Program-made: the position numbers and the translations under genes
The notes under the pieces: generated by a model
The model's database searches: none
The model's input: the letters and a program-made list of their open reading frames with translations, nothing else
What the model was told of the DNA's origin: nothing
Shown here: positions 1 through 7,602 of the stretch, piece after piece
How the letters are laid out: each line of letters starts with the position of its first letter
Numbering within the stretch: position 1 is the stretch's first letter
From: Chloroflexota bacterium
Lineage (GTDB): Bacteria; Chloroflexota; Dehalococcoidia; UBA1151; UBA1328
Length of the DNA stretch: 18,772 nt
Direction: 5' to 3'
Assembly (NCBI GenBank): GCA_002687335.1
Contig: NYZY01000077.1
Span: 1-18,772 of the forward strand

Positions 1-329
1 AAGAAGCACCAGCAGCAAGTGAAGAAGAAGCACCAGCAGCAAGTGAAGAAGAAGCACCAGCAGCAAGTGAAGAAGAAGCACCAGCAGCTGGCGAGATCAG
101 GACAACTACGGTGACCACCACAGCTACAACCACTGTATTAGCTACAACCACTGTGAGCGATATCACCACGGTAACGGAGACTCAGGTAATTACAACTCGA
201 GATGATATCATATCTGTTAAAACATCTGCGACAGTTGAACAGGCATATGATGCAATATATCCAGCAGTGACAATATTAGCCGTGATAGTAATACTAGCGG
301 TGGCGGCCTTATCTTTAAGAGGACGTTAA
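1..329 (+). CDS. C-terminal part of a surface-anchored protein (5'-truncated by the window edge)
   Basis: The reading frame is already open at the first base (codons begin at position 3) and ends in TAA at 327-329, so this is the last ~108 residues of a larger protein. In order it shows an Ala/Pro/Glu-rich repeat of the octapeptide EEEAPAAS, a Thr-rich stalk with many TTT triplets, a short mixed segment (about residues 57-80), one membrane helix (around AVTILAVIVILAVAAL) and a basic tail (LRGR). The same plan, stalk then helix then basic end, is used by the PQQ dehydrogenases in this window, so the missing N-terminal part is probably an exported domain held on the outer face of the cell membrane. 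The catalytic or binding domain is not in view, so no function can be given. Any start codon inside this segment would be spurious. Confidence 0.75.
   Translation, partial: EAPAASEEEAPAASEEEAPAASEEEAPAAGEIRTTTVTTTATTTVLATTTVSDITTVTETQVITTRDDIISVKTSATVEQAYDAIYPAVTILAVIVILAVAALSLRGR
3..92 (+). repeat. 24-bp coding tandem repeat (EEEAPAAS)
   Basis: A 24-bp unit encoding EEEAPAAS is repeated head to tail: a partial copy at 3-20, exact copies at 21-44 and 45-68, and a last copy at 69-92 that diverges in its final two codons (Ala-Gly instead of Ala-Ser). The inner copies are identical at the nucleotide level, including synonymous positions, which points to recent slippage or unequal recombination. 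The array probably continues upstream of the window. Confidence 0.9.
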
Positions 330-426
330 CATCCTCCGAAAGAAGACTTAACGCTCGGTAGATTTCTGGTTATATCATTGATAATTGTAGTGTAACATCA
401 ATCCGATTTAGATAGACGGAAGTTCT

Positions 427-446
427 AACCAATCAAGAGGTTGGTT
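427..446. terminator. Hairpin between convergent genes
   Basis: An inverted repeat of 8 bp (427-434 pairing with 439-446, one G-T wobble) encloses a four-base AAGA loop. It lies between the convergent genes ending at 329 (+) and 475 (-). No long T-run follows on either strand, so it may be a weak bidirectional terminator or a 3'-end stabilising stem; position is the main argument. Confidence 0.4.
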
Positions 447-474
447 GACAGAGGGTACACTATTAATTGGCTAT

Positions 475-1152
475 CTATTCGGGTTTACCTATATAGCGAT
501 CACGAATAAGCAGCGCTGTGAAAACAACCACTCCTGTTGCACCACCTATGATGATGGGTAAGAAGGTCATCAGAGGATTTTGATCGCTACTAGTTATTTT
601 CACTGTTCCAATTGTAGCTCTAAATGTGTCATAGTTAACGCCAAGGACATTTGCTTCAAGTCTGAGGGGTTGATCGATGAATTCAGCGACGTCCACTTTG
701 GCATATATGGTCGCATCTATGGTCTGTCCCGCATTGACTCCAAGGTCTTCTTCATCAAGATTTATTGTGAAATCTAATGGACCCCAATAGCCGCCGGCGT
801 ATATCCTATCGGGTAAGTTTCCCAGAGGATAGTATCCGAAGGATTGGGCTTTTGTGATAGTTTTACCGTTCGAGGTTTCTATGATGAGCTCCAATCGTGA
901 GTAGAAAAGGAATGTTTTCTGCTTTTCCAGACGATCTATATTTAGCGTGGCGGTTATGGTCCAATTAGAGTTGGTAATCAACTGATCTGGAGATGACAGA
1001 ATCAATGTGTATTGACTGGTACCTGTGGAGTCTAAAAAGATCTCAGTGGACTCGGTGTTCAACGCATTTGCGTGGGTCAGTGTTAGAGGTAACGCTAGGA
1101 GCAACACAACCAAATAATAGTAGAAAGTTAGATGTGGATTCAACCAAAACAC
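475..1152 (-). CDS. Secreted, membrane-anchored protein of unknown function
   Basis: The predicted 225-residue protein has an N-terminal signal peptide (hydrophobic core about residues 9-28, likely cleaved after HANA at about 30). An extracellular, probably beta-rich domain of about 160 residues follows, with NWT and other polar patches, then one membrane helix (about 195-216) and a short charged tail (RDRYIGKPE). I do not recognise the family. The start is GTG at 1150-1152, which directly abuts the TAG stop of the solute-binding protein gene and lies in the same reading frame. There is no ribosome binding site of its own, so translation most likely depends on re-initiation after the upstream gene. 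Its product may therefore act with the binding protein, for example as a docking or scaffold subunit at the membrane. That role is inference from gene order only. Confidence 0.7.
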   Translation of the reverse strand: MFWLNPHLTFYYYLVVLLLALPLTLTHANALNTESTEIFLDSTGTSQYTLILSSPDQLITNSNWTITATLNIDRLEKQKTFLFYSRLELIIETSNGKTITKAQSFGYYPLGNLPDRIYAGGYWGPLDFTINLDEEDLGVNAGQTIDATIYAKVDVAEFIDQPLRLEANVLGVNYDTFRATIGTVKITSSDQNPLMTFLPIIIGGATGVVVFTALLIRDRYIGKPE

Positions 1153-2643
1153 CTAGAATGTGAAAACCGGGCCAAGCGCATCTATCTCATCCTGAATCGT
1201 TTTTACAGCCTCTCGCGGCGTAAGATATCCTCTCCATGTTTCATGGAGTTTGGAGTTCATGATTGCTCCGGCCTGTGGCCATTTCGGATGGCTTATCAGT
1301 GTGCCTACACGATTTGTGGATAAGGCTTCTTTAACCACCTTTAGGTACTGCAGTTTTCCAGTTTCCAGCTCCTGCTTAATAATAGGATCATCATATACTG
1401 CCTTCCTATTAGGTGCAGAATTATTTAGAGGATCTTGGAGAGCTACAACTTGCGCTCCTGTTGTTGAAACCCATTGAAGCCACAGCCATGATTCTTTAGG
1501 ATGACGAGAATATTTTGATACACCGACACCCGCACCGGCAAAAGTCGTGAAAGATCCAGCAGGACCAGCTGGGTTTAGTTTATATCCCCACTTTCCTACA
1601 GTTTGAGATTTGTTGGGGTTATCCATCAGTGATGAATAATCGGCAAATTGGATAGCGTTGGCCGCTCTGTTGTTCGCCATAGCCGACGCCACCGTATCCC
1701 AGCTGTATGAAGAAGAGCCAGGATCTGAGTATCGAGCAAATCTTACAAAATTTTCTAGGGCGGCAACAGCTTCGTCGCTATTCATTACACATCTTAACGT
1801 GTTATCATCAGCCACTTCCCATATCTTCCCTCCAAAACTGTGCAGATGATTCAAATATTCGAATGTTATCGAAGGGTGAACAAAAGCCATGCTTACTGCA
1901 CCGTAGAAACCTCCATTAGGATTGTCAAAATGCTTTATATCTTCATAATATTCATCCCATGTTCTGGCGGGTTCTAGTCCCTCTTTCTCGTAGAGATCTT
2001 TTCTGTAGAAATGTATCATAATAGGTATATCTTGTGGCCATTGAACGACGGATCCATTCAATTCCTTTTCGTAAGGTGAGAATATCAAGTCTTGAGGATA
2101 TTTAGAGGAAAGGGCCCAACCTATCGAGTCGAAACCATCCACATCAAAATCTGGATATGTCAATTCAGGGTATAATTCAGCCAATTCTTGTGGAGGAATC
2201 AAGTCATCACTGAATGTGGCGATCTGCGACCCGTCTATATTGAATATATCGTAAGTAGGAGATTTTGTGTTGACTGCGAGCCTTATGTTTGAAAGATTCT
2301 GAAGAAAAGGGGTCAACTCATACTCAGTTAATATCCCTGAGAAGTTAAAAAAATCTGAATTTATCCGTTGCATAGCTCGAGGAAAAGGCTCGTTTTCCAT
2401 CGCAATCACAATCCTCTGTCCAGAGAGAGGTTTAGAGACCGAACGCAACCAGTCCAGAAATTCGAGATAATCGGGGGGTCTATAACGCTCCACTTCAAAT
2501 GATCCAATACCGATAGTCGTCGAATCCATACTGTCAGCTACTGAGTTGGACGGCATAAGGGCGTAACTAGCCAGTCCTGCGGTAAGCCCGCTCACGGCAG
2601 CTGCACCGGCATATTTGATGAACTTACGCCTTGTCGTTCTCAT
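1153..2643 (-). CDS. ABC-type extracellular solute-binding protein, Tat-exported
   Basis: A protein of about 496 residues resembling family 1 extracellular solute-binding proteins, which commonly carry sugars, oligosaccharides or glycerol-phosphate to an ABC importer. The N-terminus has a textbook twin-arginine signal (TRRKFIK at residues 4-10, then a weakly hydrophobic Ala/Gly stretch to about 30), so the protein is exported folded. Typical binding-protein landmarks include RTWDEYYEDIKHF, the helix around SWLWLQWVST and the C-terminal APNRKAVYDDP segment. The open frame extends ten residues upstream to an ATG at 2673, but I chose ATG 2643 because it places the Arg pair at the N-terminus and because a TATA-like stretch overlaps the earlier ATG. 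No permease or ATPase gene adjoins it: the gene upstream is divergent and the one downstream is unrelated. Its transporter must be encoded elsewhere, or the protein is an orphan receptor. The ligand cannot be read from sequence. Confidence 0.85.
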   Translation of the reverse strand: MRTTRRKFIKYAGAAAVSGLTAGLASYALMPSNSVADSMDSTTIGIGSFEVERYRPPDYLEFLDWLRSVSKPLSGQRIVIAMENEPFPRAMQRINSDFFNFSGILTEYELTPFLQNLSNIRLAVNTKSPTYDIFNIDGSQIATFSDDLIPPQELAELYPELTYPDFDVDGFDSIGWALSSKYPQDLIFSPYEKELNGSVVQWPQDIPIMIHFYRKDLYEKEGLEPARTWDEYYEDIKHFDNPNGGFYGAVSMAFVHPSITFEYLNHLHSFGGKIWEVADDNTLRCVMNSDEAVAALENFVRFARYSDPGSSSYSWDTVASAMANNRAANAIQFADYSSLMDNPNKSQTVGKWGYKLNPAGPAGSFTTFAGAGVGVSKYSRHPKESWLWLQWVSTTGAQVVALQDPLNNSAPNRKAVYDDPIIKQELETGKLQYLKVVKEALSTNRVGTLISHPKWPQAGAIMNSKLHETWRGYLTPREAVKTIQDEIDALGPVFTF

Positions 2644-2672
2644 TATAAGAATTAAAATGGAATTAAATAGCA

Positions 2673-2680
2673 TAATAAAG
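2673..2680 (-). promoter_or_regulatory. Putative TATA element of the solute-binding-protein operon
   Basis: On the minus strand the stretch reads TTTATTAT and its centre lies about 33 nt upstream of ATG 2643, predicting a leader of under 10 nt. This spacing matches the promoters of the PQQ dehydrogenase genes. A stronger-looking TATATATA at 2746-2753 is an alternative that would give a leader of 50-80 nt. Confidence 0.3.
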
Positions 2681-2967
2681 ATATCGGGGAGATGAATCTA
2701 CAGATATAGAAACCGGAGACACTTTATTTTTGGAATTTTACTTTGTATATATAGGCAGTTAGTGAAACCAATAATAAACTAAGTGATGGATTTAAAAATA
2801 CATATCTGCAGTGAATAAATAATTGCCCTTATTTTCACCTATTTAACTAATGAAGAACGGTCCATAGTCATGTATATTTCAGAGATCAGGTAATGCACAA
2901 AATGTCGAGTTCAAAAAAAACAAATTGAATCCCAATAAACATTTCATATTATAATCTGGGTAATTTT

Positions 2968-3141
2968 ATGTCAACAGGGTCTAGAAAGATCTTCATGATT
3001 ATGGATCATTTCTTTAAGAGCTTGACCACCTTGAGTAGAAAAGGTTTGATTACTGTTCCGAAGTCTTGGTGCCACTTTTATTATATTGTATTCAAAGAAA
3101 GAAGCTCATCATTAAGAAGGATGTTATTGCAACATCATTAA
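2968..3141 (+). CDS. Possible small protein with a fragment resembling an AbrB-type DNA-binding motif
   Basis: A 57-codon ORF from ATG 2968 to TAA 3139-3141. Residues 22-33 (LSRKGLITVPKS) resemble the N-terminal strand of SpoVT/AbrB-type swapped-hairpin regulators, whose consensus is roughly skGqiTIPkeiR. The following part (WCHFYYIVFKERSSSLRR) does not continue the fold, and there is no ribosome binding site. It could be a decayed remnant of a regulator, a real short protein or chance. An A/T-rich TATA-like stretch lies about 20 nt upstream. Confidence 0.2.
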   Translation: MSTGSRKIFMIMDHFFKSLTTLSRKGLITVPKSWCHFYYIVFKERSSSLRRMLLQHH

Positions 3142-3160
3142 TTAGAAAGAAATATTTAAA

Positions 3161-3165
3161 GGTGA
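3161..3165 (+). promoter_or_regulatory. Ribosome binding site GGTGA
   Basis: GGTGA matches the archaeal anti-Shine-Dalgarno sequence and sits 6 nt before ATG 3172. It supports that start over the in-frame ATG at 3199. It is one of the few clear ribosome binding sites in the window. Confidence 0.55.
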
Positions 3166-3171
3166 CCGCTT

Positions 3172-3492
3172 ATGGATTGCATCCATAGTATTAGATGTAT
3201 GCCTTTGTCTGACAAAAGAACGAAGTATAAGATACTTGGAATAATAGTTATAATTGTAGGAGCAGCTATAGCTATCTATTCGTTATTACAAGGGTCTACT
3301 GATTTCACAGTCCAGGTTGGAGGAGTTCGTCCGGAGGCCGCTACACAATACGGATCCACTCGATTCTATCAAATCGGTGGAACCGTCGGTGGTTTGATTG
3401 TCGTTTACTTTGGTGTCCGAGCGTTCACATTCATACCGTACTCAGAGAGAGATGAAGGACCGATAGAATACGACACAGAATACGAATCTTAA
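3172..3492 (+). CDS. Small two-helix membrane protein, unknown function
   Basis: A 106-residue protein with two predicted membrane helices (about 20-39 and 68-88), a polar loop of about 28 residues between them (GSTDFTVQVGGVRPEAATQ region) and an acidic C-terminal tail ending in EYDTEYES. The N-terminal tail is basic (KRTKYK), which favours both termini on the cytoplasmic side with the loop outside. The start at 3172 is supported by a GGTGA ribosome binding site; the in-frame ATG at 3199 (MPLSDKRTKYK) is the alternative. It stands alone, divergent from the solute-binding protein and convergent with the next gene, 41 bp away. I do not recognise the family. Confidence 0.65.
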   Translation: MDCIHSIRCMPLSDKRTKYKILGIIVIIVGAAIAIYSLLQGSTDFTVQVGGVRPEAATQYGSTRFYQIGGTVGGLIVVYFGVRAFTFIPYSERDEGPIEYDTEYES

Positions 3493-3533
3493 GATTTTCA
3501 TTTAACATATCCGTAAAAATTAACGTCAGAGGG

Positions 3534-4688
3534 TTATCGTTTATGTGTGATTTTCTTATCACGTGATTTTCGACGAGATCGTATATAGAGTAACGCTATT
3601 ACAATCAAGAGTGCAGCTACTACTACTGCTGCCACTCTTATCGCGGCACCCTCAAAGGACTGATCAGTTATTAGATACAGAATTGAGAAGGACGAGTTAA
3701 AGTCACCTAAAATTCCTGTAGGCATCGCACTTAGCGGAAAGCCATCACAGTCTGGTTCTCCTTGATATTGTTGTGTATATTCTGCTTCAATCATTTCTTC
3801 AGTTATGCCAAGTAGCCATTCTCCGTTGAAGTATCTGGCCTTAAGGTTGTGGTCTCCCCACGCCCTTGGAGCAATTTCTGACAATCGGTCCAAATCTTCA
3901 TCGATCAATCCTCTTACGACTCGGTTCTTTTGCAGCCATTCAAGCTCAGTTCTCATTGCTTTTGTCCATATGTATTGTTGAGGATCTAGTCCTATCGCTG
4001 AGTCTAAGTCTCGGGTGGTCATGACGTTGTCTGTTAGTTGGGCTCGAGTCTGGAATTCTTTGAATGATATAGGGTATCCTATGGAATCAAATATCATTCT
4101 AAGTTCTGTTAAATTTTGATTTGTGAATTTCTGAGTGTTTTCTGCGGAGACCTGGATTAAGGTGCCAGGGGTGGTTTCGTTGAGGTTGGGTATGATACTG
4201 ATTTTGAGATTTCCTTTGGTAAGATTTGATATCTGCATAGGTGGTCCGCCAACGTATAATGGTGAAAAGGACTGCTCAAGTAACCAACGATAGGGTCGTC
4301 CACCCATAAGATTCAGATCTGACACCCGAGTGGAGGAGTCATTGTAAAAATACGTTACATACTGACTATCAGTAAAGACTTGTTTGGTAGGTATCTGTAT
4401 CCTCAAATCCAGACCATTCTCTTTGAGTACATTTATGGGGGTAAGAATTACCGCGACTGACTCATTAAAATGAGAACGGTAAATAACCGATACACCGAAG
4501 TTTGTTACGTTATTCATCTCCCTTATCAACGATAAATCATATTGTACACCAGGCTTGTTCAAAACTACTTCGGATGCGAACCAAGCGGTAGGATACATAC
4601 ACGGCTCTGTTATCGCATAAACATTAACCAGAGGAGTAGCTGAGATAATTAGAATTACAGATACAAATAGAATTATTCTACATTTCAA
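3534..4688 (-). CDS. Large secreted, C-terminally anchored protein of unknown function
   Basis: A 384-residue protein with a signal peptide (residues 1-25, cleaved near VYA), an extracellular domain of about 320 residues and a C-terminal membrane helix (about 349-369), followed by a strongly basic cytoplasmic tail rich in Arg and Lys. The ectodomain has many N-glycosylation sequons (for example NVT, NES, NDSS, NLT, NETT and NSS), as expected for an archaeal cell-surface protein. Residues about 210-310 hold a more charged, helix-like region (TKAMRTELEWLQKNRVVRG). Three Cys are visible, one at the extreme N-terminus. The start is TTG at 4686-4688; no better start gives the signal peptide. The gene is separated from the upstream dehydrogenase by a terminator and has its own TATA-like element at 4716-4723. 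Function unknown; a role beside the dehydrogenases is only suggested by adjacency. Confidence 0.7.
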   Translation of the reverse strand: MKCRIILFVSVILIISATPLVNVYAITEPCMYPTAWFASEVVLNKPGVQYDLSLIREMNNVTNFGVSVIYRSHFNESVAVILTPINVLKENGLDLRIQIPTKQVFTDSQYVTYFYNDSSTRVSDLNLMGGRPYRWLLEQSFSPLYVGGPPMQISNLTKGNLKISIIPNLNETTPGTLIQVSAENTQKFTNQNLTELRMIFDSIGYPISFKEFQTRAQLTDNVMTTRDLDSAIGLDPQQYIWTKAMRTELEWLQKNRVVRGLIDEDLDRLSEIAPRAWGDHNLKARYFNGEWLLGITEEMIEAEYTQQYQGEPDCDGFPLSAMPTGILGDFNSSFSILYLITDQSFEGAAIRVAAVVVAALLIVIALLYIRSRRKSRDKKITHKR

Positions 4689-4715
4689 ATTTGCTGTCAG
4701 CCTCCAAAGTTCTCG

Positions 4716-4723
4716 ATATAATA
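4716..4723 (-). promoter_or_regulatory. Putative TATA element of the 384-residue surface protein gene
   Basis: The minus strand reads TATTATAT here. Its centre is about 31 nt from the TTG start at 4688, predicting a leader of about 5 nt. A GGAGG sequence also lies 12 nt before the TTG, so either a leaderless or a ribosome-binding-site mode is possible. Confidence 0.35.
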
Positions 4724-4759
4724 CTCCGATAATATTGGAATATGAATCTTTTGCTCTAT

Positions 4760-4793
4760 AAAAAAAATGAGGGTTGACGACCCTAATATTAGG
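4760..4793 (-). terminator. Double-hairpin terminator after the first PQQ dehydrogenase gene
   Basis: Read on the minus strand, a perfect 12-bp palindrome (CCTAATATTAGG, 4782-4793) is followed by a GGGT/ACCC stem with a 5-nt loop (4771-4783) and then eight T residues (complement of 4760-4767). It lies 23 nt after the stop codon. The same element occurs after the third dehydrogenase gene (11014-11046) and, in weaker form, after the Cys-rich gene (15791-15813). Confidence 0.75.
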
Positions 4794-4923
4794 ATCGCCT
4801 ACTTTTCATTTAAGCCTATGTTTTTCTTGTTGTTAGTACAGCAGCTGCGATTACTGCAATAACAGCTACAGCGATTGCTGCATATGTTATTGTAGATGAT
4901 AGACCTACTTCTTCAGTAACTTC
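4768..4923 (-). repeat. Shared 3' block, copy 1 (tail, membrane anchor and terminator)
   Basis: These 156 bp align without gaps to 11021-11176 with only a few mismatches. The block covers the terminator, the stop codon and the codons for the membrane anchor and preceding VTEEVG linker. Similarity drops sharply beyond it, in the Thr-rich linker and upstream. Confidence 0.8.
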
Positions 4924-7050
4924 CGCAGTCACAGTCTGTGCTGCAGCCTGAGAGGTAACGGTCTCTGTTTGAGCCGCTAATGTGCTTGTCGTTGTAACTC
5001 TTGCTGTGGTTGTCACAGTTTGAGTAGTAGCGGTAGTGACTGTTGTGGTAGTAGCTGTCGTAATTCTGGTAGTGGTTGTAGTAGTGGTTGTAGCTGTTGT
5101 GGTTACAGTAGTTGTCCTGACTTGTGCCGCTGCACGCTCATTTAATCCTATGGCAACTACAGTGCCCGGAATATTTGAGCCCACATCGAAGCCTGGACCA
5201 CCGAATGTTGGGTTACCGAGGTTTACAAAAATCTTTGCATCACCTGCAGAATCCATTCCTATTGTTGAGCCAATTATCATTGGTCCTCCGAGGTTCATTT
5301 CCCTTAGCAATTCACCGTTATCTTCGTCATAGAAACGGAGTATTCCATCAGGGTGAGGTGCGATTACCATGCTTCCAGTTACAGTTGGGAAAGCTCTGAC
5401 ATTTGACCATGGGAAGAAATTAGTCCAATTAACTTCACCTGTTACTAGGTCTCTGGAAACTATAGTCGCATTTCCAGTCGGCCAATTTGACCCACCTAGA
5501 CTCTGCCCTTCCTCTACGAGTTCAGGCAATTCAGGCCAAGCCCATTCAGTTACTGTCGCTTGAACCGATTCTATGTAGTGTATTACGTTTCCGTCATTGT
5601 ATGCTGGATCTGTTCCGAAGGTTCCGTGCCACCATCCTGGAACTAATTGGAATGCTGGTGGTGCTGGGTAAGTATCTCTCATTACCCATTCCTTCATAAT
5701 GAATTCATCGTGTGGATCCAATGGTTCTACTGCGCCTAGTTGATCAGTTCTCTTGAGTCCTCCTCTGTCATCCATGTCTTGACGTACTTCTATGTAGTGT
5801 ACAGTGTCTCCAGTTATGGCGTCTCTCACGTGTAGCCAACCTATTTTACAACCCTTGACCCAAACCTTCCCTAGAGAAGTGTCGTCAACGAGCATTCCGC
5901 TCCAGTTGCAGTCATAGTCCCACGGGTCACGAGGTACATCTTGTACCCACCATGCACGCTGACCAGTGTTCATGTCTACAGCCATCAATACGGCGGAGTA
6001 TAGGTTAGGTCCTGGTCTGTACTCTGTGTAGAAGAATGGTGATACATTCCCGGTGTTTACATAAACGTAACCAGTGTCTTCATCGATTGAAGGTTGACCC
6101 CACATCGATGTCGTACCAGTTGACCAATGTACTGTTTCTCCAGGATTCATCTGCCAATCGTTATCTAGGACTGTTGGTGATTCGGCTCTCACTTCGCTAC
6201 AGGGTATCGTAAAGAACCATCCTACGTCACATTCTTGAAGTGCCCAGTCGTCCACCGGTCTGTCCTGTGGAGGCTGGTTCCAGACTCGCCATACTACTTG
6301 GTCTGGATTATTCATGTCTATAGCCCATAGATGTCCTCTACCTTCCTTTAAGGTACCAGGTTCGGTTCCTCCCTGTCCACCGATGAATAATTCACCAGCT
6401 TCATAGGTACCGAGCTCTGCTGTACCTAGACCCATTTTCCACCCTCGATAGGGGTAAATTGAGCCTGGAATATTGGTACACCATGGTCCGATTGTGTATT
6501 TCTCTTCACCAGTTTGTGCATCGATTACCTTGTAGTCACAAGCCATACCGGGCATAAGTAGGGCGTCCTCCTTTGCCCAATATCTCCAACCGTGCATATG
6601 TGGTCCTGCGGGATCAATTGGAAGTCGTTCTGCTGCATCGTCAATGTCTACTTCATATTGGTAGTCTTCGTCCCAAACATCAGCTTTTCCTGTCTCCATA
6701 TTGACAGCGTAGATTCTTAACCATCCAGTTAAGATGTATACTACACCATCTTTTATGATTGGAGGTACAGGTGTTCCTTCAGTTGCTCCTAAATCACTGA
6801 TAAATGTTGGTGATAAAGATGAACCTCCAATAGGAAACATCCATTTAACTTCTAATGCATCTACATTTCCTGCATTTATTTGTGTTTGTGGGCTATTGTT
6901 GTGGCCCCAAGAGTTACCGTGTATGTGCTCCCAGTCTTTGCCTGATACTGCTTCAGGTTGAGCAAATGTTAGTGCCGGTACAATGGTGCTGAGCATAAAT
7001 ATGAACAGCGTCGTTAGTAATGTTATCTTGTATTTTTTTCCGTTAATCAT
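4816..7050 (-). CDS. PQQ-dependent dehydrogenase, membrane-anchored, lanthanide-type active site (paralogue 1)
   Basis: An eight-bladed PQQ propeller of the alcohol dehydrogenase type, 744 residues from ATG 7050. A signal peptide (1-30, KKYK then hydrophobic core) is followed by the propeller (about 40-645), a long Thr-rich stalk (646-692) and a C-terminal helix (720-739), so the enzyme should face outward. By family comparison I see metal ligand Glu230, PQQ-stacking Trp317, metal ligand Asn335 and the PWDYD motif with catalytic Asp378 and an extra Asp380. The Asn-to-Asp spacing is 43, as in XoxF methanol dehydrogenases. The Asp two residues after the catalytic Asp is the hallmark of lanthanide-dependent enzymes. 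The usual vicinal Cys-Cys is absent; PHMHG (about 150-154) and Cys171/Cys191 lie in that region. Substrate unknown (alcohols or sugars are plausible). The ORF opens at 7083, but a TATA element overlaps that codon, so I prefer 7050. Confidence 0.88.
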   Translation of the reverse strand: MINGKKYKITLLTTLFIFMLSTIVPALTFAQPEAVSGKDWEHIHGNSWGHNNSPQTQINAGNVDALEVKWMFPIGGSSLSPTFISDLGATEGTPVPPIIKDGVVYILTGWLRIYAVNMETGKADVWDEDYQYEVDIDDAAERLPIDPAGPHMHGWRYWAKEDALLMPGMACDYKVIDAQTGEEKYTIGPWCTNIPGSIYPYRGWKMGLGTAELGTYEAGELFIGGQGGTEPGTLKEGRGHLWAIDMNNPDQVVWRVWNQPPQDRPVDDWALQECDVGWFFTIPCSEVRAESPTVLDNDWQMNPGETVHWSTGTTSMWGQPSIDEDTGYVYVNTGNVSPFFYTEYRPGPNLYSAVLMAVDMNTGQRAWWVQDVPRDPWDYDCNWSGMLVDDTSLGKVWVKGCKIGWLHVRDAITGDTVHYIEVRQDMDDRGGLKRTDQLGAVEPLDPHDEFIMKEWVMRDTYPAPPAFQLVPGWWHGTFGTDPAYNDGNVIHYIESVQATVTEWAWPELPELVEEGQSLGGSNWPTGNATIVSRDLVTGEVNWTNFFPWSNVRAFPTVTGSMVIAPHPDGILRFYDEDNGELLREMNLGGPMIIGSTIGMDSAGDAKIFVNLGNPTFGGPGFDVGSNIPGTVVAIGLNERAAAQVRTTTVTTTATTTTTTTTRITTATTTTVTTATTQTVTTTARVTTTSTLAAQTETVTSQAAAQTVTAEVTEEVGLSSTITYAAIAVAVIAVIAAAVLTTRKT

Positions 7051-7088
7051 ATATTTTCGACTCGACATAAGAGCAGTATGCATATAAA
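7048..7088 (-). promoter_or_regulatory. Promoter and leader of PQQ dehydrogenase paralogue 1
   Basis: A TATA element (minus strand TTTATAT, 7082-7088) lies about 35 nt before ATG 7050, predicting initiation near 7059 and a leader of about 9 nt. The stretch from TATA to the start codon is identical to the one at 13190-13230 except for one base. Upstream in-frame ATGs at 7083 and 7068 fall within or too close to the TATA element. Confidence 0.55.
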
Positions 7089-7602
7089 GTTTACTTAATC
7101 GCTCATTTTCAAGCGTAATACCTTTAATTTACATTTTTCCTCTTAGATTTATCTTTTGGGTCGTCTTGATCTGATCATAATGAGATTTTGATTGAAGGTA
7201 GGTTACTCTAGATATTGGTTTTATCAAGGATTGAAGCTGTATTGAATTAGGTGAACCGTCAAAGGAGTTAGGCAGGTACTTTGAATTCTCTGACTCCCAT
7301 ATTAAGTTCCTAACCTTTCTAAAAATCTGGTTTAAGTTGCCTTACATGACAGTTCAAAGATGTGGTCTGCATCTTGTCAAAGGTTATCAAGATAAAGGAA
7401 ATATACGTAACCCATATGTAGAAAAGGATATTTGCTAAGAAACCGTCAGTGAAGATTAAGAAGATATGCGAGTCTTTAAGGTGAAGAGAGGTTCTACTCT
7501 TCAATAAACTAGGATATGAAATGTGAAAAACTCAAAACATTAGTCTAAGATTGCTAGTAGATATTGCTTTCTCAACCATAATCAACTTATAGTTTGCCAC
7601 GG
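7051..7602. other. Intergenic region between paralogue 1 and the prenyl synthase gene
   Basis: About 550 bp. Apart from the promoter at 7048-7088 I see no RNA gene, strong hairpin or repeat. A 61-codon frame on the minus strand (7319-7504, TTG start) encodes one hydrophobic stretch but has no ribosome binding site or recognisable motif, so I do not call it. The prenyl synthase gene ends at the right-hand edge of this stretch with no clear terminator. Confidence 0.5.

Larger units (their letters stand above)
2644..3171. other. AT-rich divergent intergenic region
   Basis: About 530 bp between the divergent solute-binding-protein gene (-) and a small membrane-protein gene (+). It holds TATA-like stretches for the minus strand at 2746-2753 (tatatata) and 2673-2680, and a possible 57-codon ORF at 2968-3141. 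A GGTGA ribosome binding site lies at 3161-3165 for the gene starting at 3172. I see no tRNA, long repeat or other strong structure. Confidence 0.5.

Noticed and set aside
3..92. CRISPR-like regular repeats
   Set aside because: The 24-bp units abut without spacers and stay in frame as EEEAPAAS, so they are a coding tandem repeat.
5036..5332. Valine-rich 98-codon plus-strand frame
   Set aside because: It is the antisense of the Thr-rich stalk codons of PQQ dehydrogenase paralogue 1; the Val runs are a by-product of the repeat.
7319..7504. 61-codon minus-strand frame with one hydrophobic segment
   Set aside because: TTG start, no ribosome binding site or TATA at the right distance, and no recognisable motif; AT-rich DNA readily gives such frames.
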